A stretch of 64,000 nucleotides of DNA, from contig CM074195.1 of the NCBI GenBank assembly GCA_037179385.1, forward strand, positions 10,821,387 to 10,885,386. The letters are read 5' to 3'. A program made the position numbers and the translations under genes. Below are positions 22,839-32,740 of the stretch, one piece after another (the first letter of the stretch is position 1; every line of letters starts with the position of its first letter). The notes below the pieces were generated by a model. It did no database searches. It was not told the DNA's origin and saw only the letters and a program-made list of their open reading frames with translations. The DNA is from Holothuria scabra. Its lineage: Eukaryota; Echinodermata; Holothuroidea; Aspidochirotida; Holothuriidae.

Positions 22839-22949
22839 ACGTTGTGCAGGGAATTGAAACAGAACCAGCTACGGGGTTTAAGTTTGAGAGACGAACAACT
22901 GGCGAACCTCTACCGGGCTATAGTGTCAATCCAGTGAGTGCGACAATAG
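22839..22949 (+). CDS. Gene A exon 4: linker module, copy 2
   Basis: 111 bp, acceptor CTGTTTTTTAG, donor G|GTGAGG, phase 1 at both ends. It encodes residues 124-159, DVVQGIETEPATGF at the start (first Asp from the split codon) and TTGEPLPGYSVNPVSATI at the end. The C-terminal half is clearly the same module as exon 3, while the N-terminal half has diverged; the Cys of exon 3 (ESCVNP) is Tyr-Ser here. The open frame is retained across the whole exon, consistent with use in the protein or as an alternative cassette. Confidence 0.7.
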
Positions 22950-23091
22950 GTGAGGCATATCTGTTAATGACAATTTTTTAAGGGAAATATTATATTTTCG
23001 CCTTTCAGTTTGTTATCTTAATTTAAACCAATCTTTTCTACTTATAATGGATTCAGTCAGATGTCATCGGATGTTATGCTCTACTTTTTTT

Positions 23092-23160
23092 GACCGACTC
23101 ATGGTCAAGTGGTTAAAGCATCCGACTTGCAGTCGAGAGGTTTGGATTCGATTTCGGTTC
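23092..23160 (+). repeat. tRNA-derived SINE head, copy 2
   Basis: GACCGACTCATGGTCAAGTG starts the tRNA-like head, with an anticodon arm CGACTTGCAGTCG and a B-box-like GGTTTGGATTCGATTTC. It is the paralogue of 21753-21821, followed by the same tail. Confidence 0.65.
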
Positions 23161-23889
23161 ATAACGTACTTACTACCATCGTGATTGGTGCTCAGCTTTA
23201 ACATGAAATAGGAAAACCGAGCAAGGGCAAAGCAACTGGCTCGACTTAACCAGTTGGTGGAATACGGGCCTTAATATTCCATGTAGCTAACTGCCACATC
23301 GTCAGGGATCAATAGCTGAGTAATTTGTGTACAACACAACACAAATTCCTACGAACGTGCATACAAACTAACAAATATTTCATTTTAGGAAACTTGCTGA
23401 CAATAAATTGTGTGTAAAATGGTCAGGTCCACTTCAGTAGTACTTTATACTTCAGCAGTACAAAATTCCTGTAAAATGCACCGTTTTCGCTTAAAGAGGA
23501 AATTTAAGCAAAAATTTAATTTTTACATATGAAGGAAGAAGTTAATCTCCTCAGAGTGGTGAAATATTTGCTCAAATCGGACGTGATTTTCTCGAGGTAC
23601 CCGCTAATGAACTTACTAGATTTGTGTTCCAAGTATATATATACTTGGCCCATATCTTGTCCAGATACGGAATTTGTATCTGGCTTTGACCAAAGTTGGA
23701 CAAATTTAACTTCATTTTACATAAAGGAATATATAGACCATAATAAAGTTAATATTGATTAAAGTTAAAATATATCAAACAGAGATGGGGCATATATGTA
23801 CCTTAAAAGGATTTTTTATCCATACCGTACCTGGACCATATATGGGTGCACCCAAATTAGTTAGTGACCCTTATCGAGAGGCCTTGTTA

Positions 23890-24060
23890 TTCGTAACGTC
23901 CTCCCGACCCTATGGCAAAGGGCCGTTCGGTGAAACTAAACTTTATATTGCTTCCCGAAGGAACTAAAACGTCCACTGAAAGACAAGTCTTGACCAAACT
24001 TACAACCTTCAGACCATTTACATCATTGGTTTGGCATGTATGGATCAGGTGAAGACTTAG
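23890..24060 (+). repeat. Dispersed repeat shared with 57425-57560
   Basis: Several short blocks are shared in the same order and orientation with 57425-57560 inside the copy 2 insertion upstream of gene B. This is either a dispersed element or exchange between the paralogous loci. Confidence 0.5.
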
Positions 24061-24781
24061 CTGCATCACTAACTCTCATGACAAATCCCGCCATTGTAAA
24101 AAGGCCACTACTGATGACGTTTTGTCGTGTAGAGCGAAGAACAGAAACCGGTTTAGTTGGTTTATAAAAAACCGATTAAATGTCAGTTTGAGAACGACTC
24201 ATATTCCTCCAAAAGAGTGGAATTTAAAGCTTTTGCTTAAATCATGCATATATTGACATGGTGGGTGCTATTCCCGAAAAATAAAGCATTTCACCGACTT
24301 GGTAACGTCAGATAGTGAACCGCCTACCCCCCACTTCACAAAACCTATAAACGGTTTTAGGTGTGGCTTTATATAGCCATATAAAACTTTATAACAGCCA
24401 TATATTTCCAGATTTAAGCCAGATATAAATTTTGAGTTAGGTGCTCTTTTACCTACGAACAGATGTTTTGTAAAAGAATAAAAAGGCTTCGAACACGTCA
24501 CTTTTGGAGACATCGCTCATTTACAATGGTTTTAGTTTTGTTTTCACATTAATTATTTCAACTGTTGAAGATATCTCTTCTCTTACGTAATTTTCAAACA
24601 AAATCCACCTGTCAACTTTTTAGTTTCAGGATATTTTGTGAACTAGGTTTGAAACGTAAAATAGCTGGCTCTTTCTTTGTCTTTCTCTCATTTAGTCTCA
24701 CAGTTTTGGCAGTATCGAAAAGCCTAATTTACATGGATGTTTTAACTTAATTGTGTTGAGTTGTGCTCTATCTTTCCCCAG

Positions 24782-26151
24782 CTTCGGATTTTGTCAGCAA
24801 GAAGTACATTTTCACTTTTCTCCATATAACGTGCAACGATCCTACCACAGAGGTCTTCATCGGAACCGAGCTTTCTTATTTTGAGACAAAAGGTCATATT
24901 TCCTTTCCCCTAAAAAGTATACCTGACATAGATTTTTCTCTTAGTCCGGGTGATGGTCAGATCTTTCAAATACCTTCGAATGCCATACCAAATGAAGAGG
25001 AGTTAAACCAAGTAGTGGACAAGGCAATAATGATTGCGTCTGATCAGGAGGTGGTAGTTTACGGTCATCAGCGATGTAATGAACATGGTAATAATCATGC
25101 AACAGCTTTCAGTGTTATCGGCATTAACGATCTTGGAACAGGTTATTGGGTGATTACACACCAACACCGAGGTACATCACAGGCAGGTGTTGTTGCAACA
25201 AGTAACAATACAAACATCACCATCAATGGTGTGTACATTAACACAACATTGATCCTGAACGAGTATCAGACATTTTATTTCGGCGGTCCGTATGATTTAA
25301 CGGGAACGTACATTAAAGCCGATAAGGTGGTTCTTGTCATAGCTGGGAACAGCGCAGATGTACCCCCTTATTCAAATCGGAGGGACATCAGAGATTCTTT
25401 TTACAAATGCTTACCCCCTACCAAAGACTGGGGGAAGCATTTCAATATGGTTCATTTTACTGATACAACTCAACAATTTACCGCGAAAATACTATCAAGT
25501 CGTGATAACTGCAGAGTAGATTATTTGAATGATAAGGACCTCCTTTCCGTTTCATTGGGCAAAGGGGAAGTAAAACACTTGACGTTTCACAATAAATCAG
25601 TCGTTAATTCATCAGAAGGAATTACTGATACAACTCAACAATTTACCGCGAAAATACTATCAAGTCGTGATAACTGCAGAGTAGATTATTTGAATGATAA
25701 GGACCTCCTTTCCGTTTCATTGGGCAAAGGGGAAGTAAAACACTTGACGTTTCACAATAAATCAGTCGTTAATTCATCAGAAGGAATCCTTGTAGCGCAG
25801 TTTTTGCAACATTATCGTTTACCAAGCAACCCATCAATCCTTTTCCCATCCCCTTACCGCAATGCCGATAAGAATGAGTTTATTTTCCCTGTTTTCAAAT
25901 TGAAAACAGACGGTACTGATGAGAATAGTTACATAAACGTTTGGTTGCCTCCTGGTGGAAAGACAACAGACCTTTTACTTGATAATAAAACTGTCATTTG
26001 GAATAACGTGTTCGAAGGAGACATAACTGGTTATAGAGTTGTGACGACAAGATTATCGTTGCCGGGGTCTCATACATTACGTAGCATCAAGAACACTGCA
26101 ATCGTTCATGGTATTGGCTTTTACAAAATATATTCGTACTCTCTACATTGA
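24782..26151 (+). CDS. Gene A exon 5: IgGFc-binding domain, C-terminal exon
   Basis: After acceptor TTCCCCAG the frame is open for 455 codons to TGA at 26149-26151. Residues 161-615 match, from recognition, the IgGFc_binding domain found at the N-terminus of mammalian FCGBP: DFVSKKYIFTFLH at the start, VVVYGHQRCNEHG, FSVIGINDLGTGYWVITHQH and a C-terminal GSHTLRSIKNTAIVHGIGFY. There is no von Willebrand D, EGF or membrane segment, so the product should be secreted and consist of this one domain. Several N-x-S/T sites occur (for example around NNTNITI). An exact 165-bp repeat (25459-25623 and 25624-25788) inserts 55 residues. The frame could start at an ATG at 24763, but the acceptor and matching phase 1 from exon 4 favour splicing. 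Binding activity is unknown. Confidence 0.85.
25459..25788 (+). repeat. Exact in-frame 165-bp tandem duplication in exon 5
   Basis: Two adjacent 165-bp copies are identical at every base I compared; the boundary is at 25623/25624. Each encodes 55 residues from TDTTQQFTAK to NSSEGI (protein residues 386-440 and 441-495), including one Cys and two N-glycosylation motifs. Perfect identity in a region where other duplicates have drifted means either a very recent event or an assembly duplication. Confidence 0.85.
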
Positions 26152-27030
26152 CGACATATCTTCATTCTGGTATACTCTTAAAAATGTTTGGACCAAACCT
26201 TTCTTCTCATAAGGTTAGTTGCATTTCTGTCTCAGTTAAAACACAGTAGTCTTGTGTGTAAATGTATTACCTTAGTTTTGTAGATCTAAGGTGCATGGTT
26301 ATCAATGGATATCATATTAAAAGAATCGAAATGTACCCAATTAATTCGACACACACCAATTCAATTCGTCATATACTAATTTTATTAGACATATACCGAT
26401 CTAATTTTTCAAATACTAATTCTATTGTGCAGATGTCAAATTTCATTGGTTGATAAGGAATTGACAAATAACAGTAATAATAACACAAGAAAGAGAATTA
26501 GTTAAATAGATAACGAATTTTGTAGTACACGTGATCGAACTATAAATAGCAAAGTTTAAAAAGCTAACAAAAGTGGTTTTGGATTTGAAGACTGCACAGG
26601 TAACATTTTTTGTGAATGAGTTTTTAAACAACTTTTAGGCTGATATTCAGATTTATTCAGTCTGGCTAGGACCAATAGTTTTAAATTAGGCGGTTGTCGC
26701 AAATTTATTTCATGTGGAAAGAGGGTACTCTTTGCATAGTCTCAGATAGTTGTTAAGTGGGGTAAAACTCTTATATGATAGCAAGGAGATAAGGTAATAT
26801 TGGGTTCCCGTCAAAAAGGACAAGAACTGCGCCAGAGACGTGGAGGGCATAGACGACAGTTTCAAAAGTACATATTTCAACGAGGGTTGCACAGATTATG
26901 AATTAATAGGGATGAAGAATATTCATCACTACAGCTACCATCTACGAGAAAAATACCGTTTGGGATACTCTAGCTAGATACTTGTCAGTCTAAAGTAAAT
27001 AACGTTAAAACGCCAGTCAAGCAAGCCTAC
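26152..27030. other. 3' flank of gene A; degenerate short repeats
   Basis: No gene seen. At 26332-26430 a degenerate unit of about 25 bp (CTAATTTTATTAGACATATA-like) recurs about four times. No clear AATAAA signal was found close to the stop codon. Confidence 0.45.
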
Positions 27031-27039
27031 GTTTGTTAC

Positions 27040-28225
27040 TGTGTGTACTTTCGTAACGTTTCCGCTACGACAGCTTTTAAGTCATTTCGGATATGTCTCT
27101 CATACACCTTTTTTGTAAACTCTTTTCATAGTTCCATTAAGTTCTCTATGGAATGTTCCCGAACTCAATTACCGTTTCTTGACACGTTTGTGCATCTCAC
27201 AGGCTGTTGCCTTAAGACATCTTTATTTTCGAAACACACGGACAGTCATTCCTATTTACATTTTGGCAGATTTCATCCTTCTCATATCAAACATTCGATC
27301 ATTTTTAGTCAATTCCTAAGAATCAAACGTATCTGCTCTACCGAAGCCGACCAACTTCGACACATGGTCGATTTTGCGGGATACCTTTCACCTAGGGTAT
27401 ATCCTTTTAAACTTATTGACTCTTACTTCAGAAACGTCCAGCAGTTAGAAACAATCTCCTCTGTTACCGTGCCAGGAATGAAATTAAACAAATCCCCATT
27501 GTATTTGCCTATAACCCTAAACTTTCCTCCCTACTCAAAGAATCAAGACTTCGTGGCGAAATCTCAGCCTAGACCCCACTATCAGAGATATTTTCATTGA
27601 ACTCCCAGTTACTGCTAACAAGCAACCGCACAGATTACGCAGAATCTTGGTTCACACCAGGCTCAATCCTTTCCTGGCTACACCTCCCAGAGGTAATTTC
27701 CCTTGTGGAAGTAGTCGTTGCCAAGTATGCAACCATATGATCACAGAGCGTACAGTGCACACCCACCCCAAGAGAATTCAATTATCACTGGGCCTGTACT
27801 CTTGTTATTCCTCCAATGTCATTTACCTTCTTTTGTGTGATAAGTGTCCGACGATCTTTAACATAGGTGAGACCTCCTCCAAATTTAGGCTAAGATTCAA
27901 CAACCACAAATCTAGCATTCGCAACAGAAGCACCGGGTTCCCTGTGGCTGAACACTTCAACAAACCCCTCCACAGTGTGAACGATTTAAAATTTGCAATA
28001 TTGATGGGAGACTTTTCTGCAACTGAGGTAGGTAAAAAACAAGAATTAAGTCTAATCTTCAGGTGTAACAGTCACGTCCACGGTCTTAACCGTGACCTTT
28101 CATTCATGTCCAACAAGCGTGACCGCTGATCAGGTGGCTTGTACTTTCCTCTTCGTAACATTGTTAAGCTTTCCATTATTTGTCGATAAGGAACCTAGGA
28201 GGTTCGAAACGTTCAGTTTTTACAT
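27040..28225 (+). pseudogene. Penelope-like element 1, broken (RT thumb + GIY-YIG)
   Basis: Two open segments in different frames (27043-27600, 27647-28129) correspond to the C-terminal half of a Penelope-like retroelement polyprotein. The first holds the end of the reverse transcriptase, with PFLDTFVHLT, the KHTDSHSYLH motif and HIKHSIIFSQFLRIKRICS. The second holds a Cys cluster (CGSSRCQVC) and a GIY-YIG endonuclease, with VIYLLLC and IGETSSKFRLRFNNHK. Frame changes near 27560-27600 and loss of the catalytic RT palm make it non-functional. A hammerhead-like motif follows at 28183-28212. Confidence 0.8.
28183..28212 (+). ncRNA. Hammerhead-ribozyme-like motif of Penelope element 1
   Basis: TCGATAAG is followed by a perfect 5-bp hairpin GAACC-TAGGA-GGTTC and then GAAACG. 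This is the order of hammerhead core box 1, helix II and GAAA box 2. Penelope-like elements are known to carry hammerhead motifs. Box 1 reads GATAA instead of GATGA, so it is probably degenerate. Helices I and III were not demonstrated. Confidence 0.4.
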
Positions 28226-28348
28226 ATTCTGTATTTTGTTACTGTTTGCTTTTTGTTCATTTATAAAGCACAGGATTACAAAATGTACCATCGTCTTCGA
28301 TTTTCTTAGTAGGTGGCAGAGGCATTGCTCATTTTCTGCTTATTTTGC

Positions 28349-28417
28349 ATATATATATTTATATATATATATATATATATATATAAATATAAATAAATAT
28401 ATATATATATATATATA
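28349..28417. repeat. (TA)n microsatellite with AAATA interruptions
   Basis: TA dinucleotides with a few TAAATA interruptions between two Penelope remnants of opposite orientation. Confidence 0.9.
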
Positions 28418-28429
28418 AAGTACAAAAAT

Positions 28430-29145
28430 ATGCAATAAAGGGAATGACTTGTTGATTTTTGGAGTATGAAAGATTACAAATATATTTCGAAATTTTCAGT
28501 CCCCCGGGGACTTTCCTCATCGAGTATTAAAGACAAAATGAGCACAAAAATTAAAAATGAGTACATAAATTAAAAAGAACGGAAATCTACAGTTAACTGC
28601 AGTGTCAGGAGGGAAGATTAAATTGTTTGTTGAAACGTGTAATGATTTAAAATACCAAGGTCCTTATTGAGTCCGGTAATGTGTGACTTAAGCCTCATTA
28701 TCCAAATAAGTTCGATACGCTTTCGTTGTTCGGCGCAAATAAAGTTATTTTCAATGAGGATTATTTTAAGATTCTCAATAGAATGGTGCGGAAGATTAAA
28801 GTGCTCCGCTGCTGGGAATCCAAGAGTGATGTCACGGATAGACTGTTTATGGTTATTGAAAGGAAGTACCAGTTTCACCGACGTACAACTCATTTTTACA
28901 AAGATAACAAGATAGAATGTATACAACATTACACGAATCACAGTTAAGGTTGGGGGGAATAATCGGAAAATTAATGTCAGGAATATCGATACGTTCTTCG
29001 GTAGTAATGTGCTTGCAGATTTTGCAGCGTCTTTTATTGCAAGGAGTGTTGCCCTTAGAGTCAGGGGTAATTGATGTGGAGGAGGTAAGAAGTCTTCTGA
29101 GGTAAGGGGGCTGGCGCAATGCGAGGAGGGGGGACGCTGCAAAAT
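28430..29145 (-). pseudogene. Penelope-like element 2, broken GIY-YIG part
   Basis: On the minus strand, two overlapping frames (29119-28853 and 29142-28618) together show a Cys cluster (CNKRRCKIC), the GIY-YIG segment VVYILSCYLCKNELYVGETG and a downstream FNNHKQSIRD / GFPAAEHFN region typical of Penelope-like endonuclease domains. The frame changes inside the GIY-YIG segment, near 28860. The RT is missing. The 3' side (28430-28530) is shared with element 3 at 31420-31530. Confidence 0.75.
28485..28527 (-). ncRNA. Hammerhead-like stem-loop, Penelope element 2
   Basis: On the minus strand, CTCGATGAGGAAAGTCCCC is followed by GGGGACTGAAAATTTCGAAA: a GATGA box, a 7-bp stem AGTCCCC/GGGGACT and a GAAA box. 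The same block with compensated drift occurs in element 3 (31471-31512). It fits a hammerhead-type motif, but a four-base GGAA insertion beside the stem makes the fold uncertain. Confidence 0.35.
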
Positions 29146-29159
29146 CTATAAATATTTGT

Positions 29160-29433
<274 letters not shown>

Positions 29434-29479
29434 AACTGTCCTTCGTCAAGTAAACTGAATTACCAACCCATGTTAAAAT

Positions 29480-30360
29480 ACAAATGCAAAAAACGGCTAT
29501 GAACTGTGGCTTTTTCGAATGTTAATCCCTTTTGGTACAAACGTGTGGAGTTGGTGTATCCAAAAAAGTTCTTTTTGTTCCCTCTGTGTTATGTTAAGTC
29601 CCTCGACCGATTGAATGGCGATTTAATTGAAAAACTTACAACCCGTGTTAAAATGTTTCCCGAGAGGAGTGTTAGCTTTTATCAGTTCTTGCCTATGACC
29701 CCGGTGTCTCTGTCTTAATTGGCTCCCCGTCTCACCGACATACTGCTTCCCACAATCAAAACAATTAATAAGGTAAATAACCCCAATCGACAAACAGTTA
29801 AAACTACCTAGTATTTTGAAAACTTTCCCTGTATAAAAACTTTTAAAGGAGTCTGTAATTGACATAACCCCACAAGTAACACAGTTTTTTTCGTGTAATC
29901 TGTGATTCCCCAAATTTGTCGGAGTGTTTCTCGGCACTCTCGCTCTTACGAGCAAATCTCTTAAGTTAGGGGGTTGTCTGTAAATTACCTTTGGTGGTGA
30001 AACAAAGATTTCCCTCATTTTATCTGACATAGAAAGAATATGGAAGTGTTTATTAATGATTTCTTGTAAGGGAGGTAAGCGAGGATTGCGAGTAACCACA
30101 AATGGAGCTTTTGGTGCTTTAGTCGAAACGTTCTCACCTTTGCTGGTCCTAAGTAAAGAACTGCGAGGAAAACCTTTGGCCCTATTAATATTTTCTTTGA
30201 CCACCTCGGTAGGATAACCTCTCTTATTCAAGTTTATTTCTAGAGTTTTTAAATTCTTATCACAATCATCATCATTGGAACAAACAGTTTTAATGCGGAG
30301 AGCTTGACAAAAAGGGATATTGTCTTTAACCGACTTTTTGTGAAACGTAGAATAGTGCAA
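29480..30360 (-). pseudogene. Penelope-like element 4, 245-codon GIY-YIG ORF
   Basis: The minus-strand ORF 30360-29623 is open for 245 codons. It covers the end of the RT (KDNIPFCQALRIKTVCS), a connector with an RxPPNLRDLLVRARVPR segment, a CVTCG Cys pair and a GIY-YIG domain (VIYLINCFDCGKQYVGETG, then RQRHRGHRQEL). A frameshift truncates it after HFNTG; the remaining C-terminus (QREQKELFWIHQLHTFVPKG) continues in a different frame to about 29500. The catalytic RT is lost where the (TA)n tract at 30360 begins, so this is a 5'-truncated copy, distinct in sequence from elements 1 to 3. Confidence 0.8.
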
Positions 30361-30432
30361 ATATATATATATATATATATATAAATCAATTTGGTAAAGC
30401 TAGAAAATCTGGCTGAGGTGAAAAAACGATGT

Positions 30433-30506
30433 TGACTTCACCGGGATTCGAACTCGGGACCTCCCGCTTTCTAGTGCGGACGCTCTAACCACTGAGCCAT
30501 GAAGCC
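30433..30506 (-). tRNA. tRNA-like sequence (SINE-embedded), copy 1
   Basis: On the minus strand a cloverleaf can be drawn: acceptor GGCTTCA / TGAAGTC, D arm GCTC-AGTGGTTA-GAGC and T arm with TTCGAAT. The anticodon stem TCCGC/GCGGG encloses an 8-nt loop (ACTAGAAA), one base too long, so no anticodon can be assigned. There is one A-C mismatch in the T stem. Repetition within a 370-bp unit argues for a SINE-type pseudo-tRNA and not a working tRNA gene. Confidence 0.4.
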
Positions 30507-30803
30507 AAGTTGGTTTGGCCTTTGTTCAAATAACAGATGAAGCAACTCGCAATTCACCTCCTGAGCAGGCGCCTAATTTTTTGGAACCAGCACTAGTTCT
30601 CGTTTGACGCAAGCCCTAACCAAAGATCAAAGTTGATGCCATCCAGCTGAACACAATTGTTTATTCGCCAGCGGATCTCCGAAGAGATACAGGAACCTGT
30701 GAAAGCAGAGATGAAGTGAAAATAAACGCTGACGACAACTGCGTGGAATATATAAATCAAATTGGTAAAGCTTGAAAATCTGGCTGAGGTGAAAAAACGA
30801 TGT

Positions 30804-30877
30804 TGACTCCACCGGGATTCGAACTCGGGACCTCCCGCTTTCTAGTGCGGACGCTCTAACCACTGAGCCATGAAGCC
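30804..30877 (-). tRNA. tRNA-like sequence (SINE-embedded), copy 2
   Basis: Same as the 30433-30506 copy except for a change in the 3' acceptor strand (TGGAGTC), which adds one mismatch. The same 8-nt anticodon loop is present. Confidence 0.4.
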
Positions 30878-31170
30878 AAGTTGGTTTGGCCCTTGTTCAA
30901 ATAACAGATGAAGCAACTCGCAATTCACCTCCTGAGCAGGCGCCTAATTTTTTGGAACAGCACTAGTTCTCGTTTGACGCAAGCCCTAACCAAAGATCAA
31001 AGTTGATGCCATCCAGCTGAACACAATTGTTTATTCGCCAGCGGATCTCCGAAGAGATACAGGAACCTGTGAAAGCAGAGATGAAGTGAAAATAAACGCT
31101 GACGACAACTGCGTGGAATATATAAATCAAATTGGTAAAGGTAGAAAATCTGGCTGAGGTGAAAAAACGA

Positions 31171-31172
31171 TG

Positions 31173-31267
<95 letters not shown>
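31171..31267. repeat. (TA)n microsatellite inside repeat unit 3
   Basis: A TA tract that exactly replaces the tRNA-like segment of the third 370-bp unit. Confidence 0.95.
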
Positions 31268-31271
<4 letters not shown>

Positions 31272-31410
31272 ATCACAGATGAAGCAACTCGCAATTCACC
31301 TCCTGAGCAGGCGCCTTGTTTTGGAACAGCACTAGTTCTCGTTTGACTCAAGCCTAACCAGAGATCAAAGTTGATGCTATCCAGCTGAACACAATTGTTT
31401 ATCAGAAAAT

Positions 31411-31880
31411 ATTCAACAAAGGGAATAGCTAATAGCTGGTTGATTTGAGGAGTATGAAAGATAACAATTATATTTCGAAACTGTCAGTCCCCATGAGACT
31501 TTCCTCAGTGAATATCAAAGACAAAATGAGTACAAAAATTTAAAATGAGTACATAAATTAAAAAGACCGAACATCTACAGTTAACTGCAATGTCAGGAGG
31601 GAAAATTAAATTGTTTGTCGAAAGATCTTTGTCGAAGCTTGTGATATGTTACTTAAGCCTCATTATCCAAATAAGTTCGGTACGCTCTCGTTGTTCAGGG
31701 CAAATAAAGTCATTTGCAATCAAGATTATTTTAAGATTCTCGACAGAATGGTGTGGAAGATTAAAGTGCTTCTCTGCTGGGAATCCAAGATTGTTGTCAC
31801 GGATAGACTGTTAATGGTTAATTGAACCTTAGCCGAAAGGAAGTACTAGTTTCTTCTAAGGTTCAATAACCACAAGCAGT
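31411..31880 (-). pseudogene. Penelope-like element 3, 3' fragment
   Basis: Minus-strand sequence closely related to element 2: the same 3' block (TTTCGAAATATAATTG, GACTTTCCTCA on plus) and the region coding for the end of the GIY-YIG part, with stops. The hammerhead-like block lies at 31471-31512. It is a second, shorter member of the same subfamily. Confidence 0.7.
31471..31512 (-). ncRNA. Hammerhead-like stem-loop, Penelope element 3
   Basis: Minus-strand CACTGAGGAAAGTCTC followed by ATGGGGACTGACAGTTTCGAAA: the stem flanks are kept compared with element 2, while box 1 is altered (CTGAG). Likely a decayed copy of the same structure. Confidence 0.3.
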
Positions 31881-32010
31881 CTATACAGTATTAGTTTACA
31901 GGTATTACTTGTAAAACAAGTTGAAATGAATCTTTCGTTATATTCTGCATATGTTTGTTGTAATCAAACCGTTGTTACAGATGATCAGAAAAGAATAACA
32001 ATTGGGGGTC

Positions 32011-32490
32011 TATACTACGGAGCTTTTAAGATGTCATGCAGATGTTGAAATATTATGTGACTTTCTCGACTTTTTGTCAATAAAATATTTAGATATTGAC
32101 ATCCAAGCTCTTTTCATCTCAAAATTTTCAGCGTAAAATATTGAAAAATTACATTACATGATCTCAACATCTTAATATCTTCACTGGAAGATATTAAGAT
32201 ATTGACATACCGGATATCAATATCTGAATATCTTCACTGAAAGACGTTAAGATATTGACATTCGAGATCTTTTTATCTCAATATTTTAGCATAAAATATT
32301 GAAATATTACATTACAGGATTTCAATATCTTAATATCTTCACTGTGAGATATTAAGATAAATTGACATCCGAGATATGTTTTCATCTCAATTTTTTTGTG
32401 TAAAATATTGAAATATTACATTACAGGATCTCAGTATCTTAATATCTTCACTGTAAGATATTAAGATATTGACGTACCAGATGGTGTTAT
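32011..32490 (-). repeat. Left inverted arm, modules rich in AATATCTTAATATC
   Basis: The arm contains several palindromes such as AATATCTTAATATCTTCACTG next to GAAGATATTAAGATATTGA, and the TTTCAATATTTTACGCTAAAATATTGAGAT palindrome in inverted sense. Module spacing here is 60-105 bp because some modules are partial. Confidence 0.75.
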
Positions 32491-32495
32491 ACAGT

Positions 32496-32740
32496 GGCAT
32501 AGCCAGTTGGGCAGGGGGCAGAGTGCCCCCTGAAAAATCGAGAGGGAAAATCGGAAAGAGGACAGAGGTAAAAGGGAAATGAAGGAGGAGGGAAGGAGGG
32601 AAATGAGAGAGAAGAGAAGAGTAGGAACAGAAAAGGGGAAGAAAAATAAACTTTACACCTGAGGCAGGCACTCCTCGTACCGGGTCTCCCCCGAATACGC
32701 TCATTGGCGCCGGCCCGGGGGCACGCTCCCAATCGTTTTC
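32496..32740. other. hAT-like termini and homopurine tract
   Basis: CAGTGGCATAGCCAGTTGGG at 32496 looks like a hAT left end without a partner. About 32540-32650 is almost pure purine on the plus strand (A/G with single interruptions). CATTGGCGCCGGCCCGGG at 32702 looks like another terminus. ORFs of 81-105 codons on the minus strand here are low-complexity artefacts. Confidence 0.4.

Larger units (their letters stand above)
22365..23480 (+). repeat. Intragenic duplication unit 2 (exon 4 and SINE)
   Basis: Second unit of the duplication described at 20740-22100. Since both units contain the SINE at the corresponding side of the exon, the SINE insertion most likely preceded the duplication. Confidence 0.75.
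22950..24780 (+). other. Gene A intron 4
   Basis: A 1.8-kb intron with a SINE at its left side and a segment (about 23890-24060) that is also present at 57425-57560, recognisable by TCCTCCCGACC, GCTTCCCGAA, ACGTCCACTGAA and TTTACATCATTGG in the same order. It ends in the acceptor CTATCTTTCCCCAG. Confidence 0.6.
30383..31410 (-). repeat. Tandem 370-bp repeat with tRNA-like part, 3 units
   Basis: Units start at 30383, 30754 and 31124 (period 370-371 bp) and are nearly identical. Units 1 and 2 contain a tRNA-like segment on the minus strand. In unit 3 that segment and its flanks are replaced by a 97-bp (TA)n tract (31171-31267), after which the unit resumes. The remainder of the unit (CAGATGAAGCAACTCGC, CCTGAGCAGGCGCC, GCAAGCCTAACC) is not tRNA-related. 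The structure suggests a tRNA-derived SINE amplified in tandem. Confidence 0.8.

Noticed and set aside
30433..30877. Two functional tRNA genes
   Set aside because: The anticodon loop has eight bases, stems contain mismatches and the sequences sit in a tandem 370-bp repeat, which fits a SINE better.
32387..32732. Minus-strand ORFs of 81 and 105 codons rich in Ser, Pro and Phe
   Set aside because: They are translations of the pyrimidine strand of a homopurine tract.
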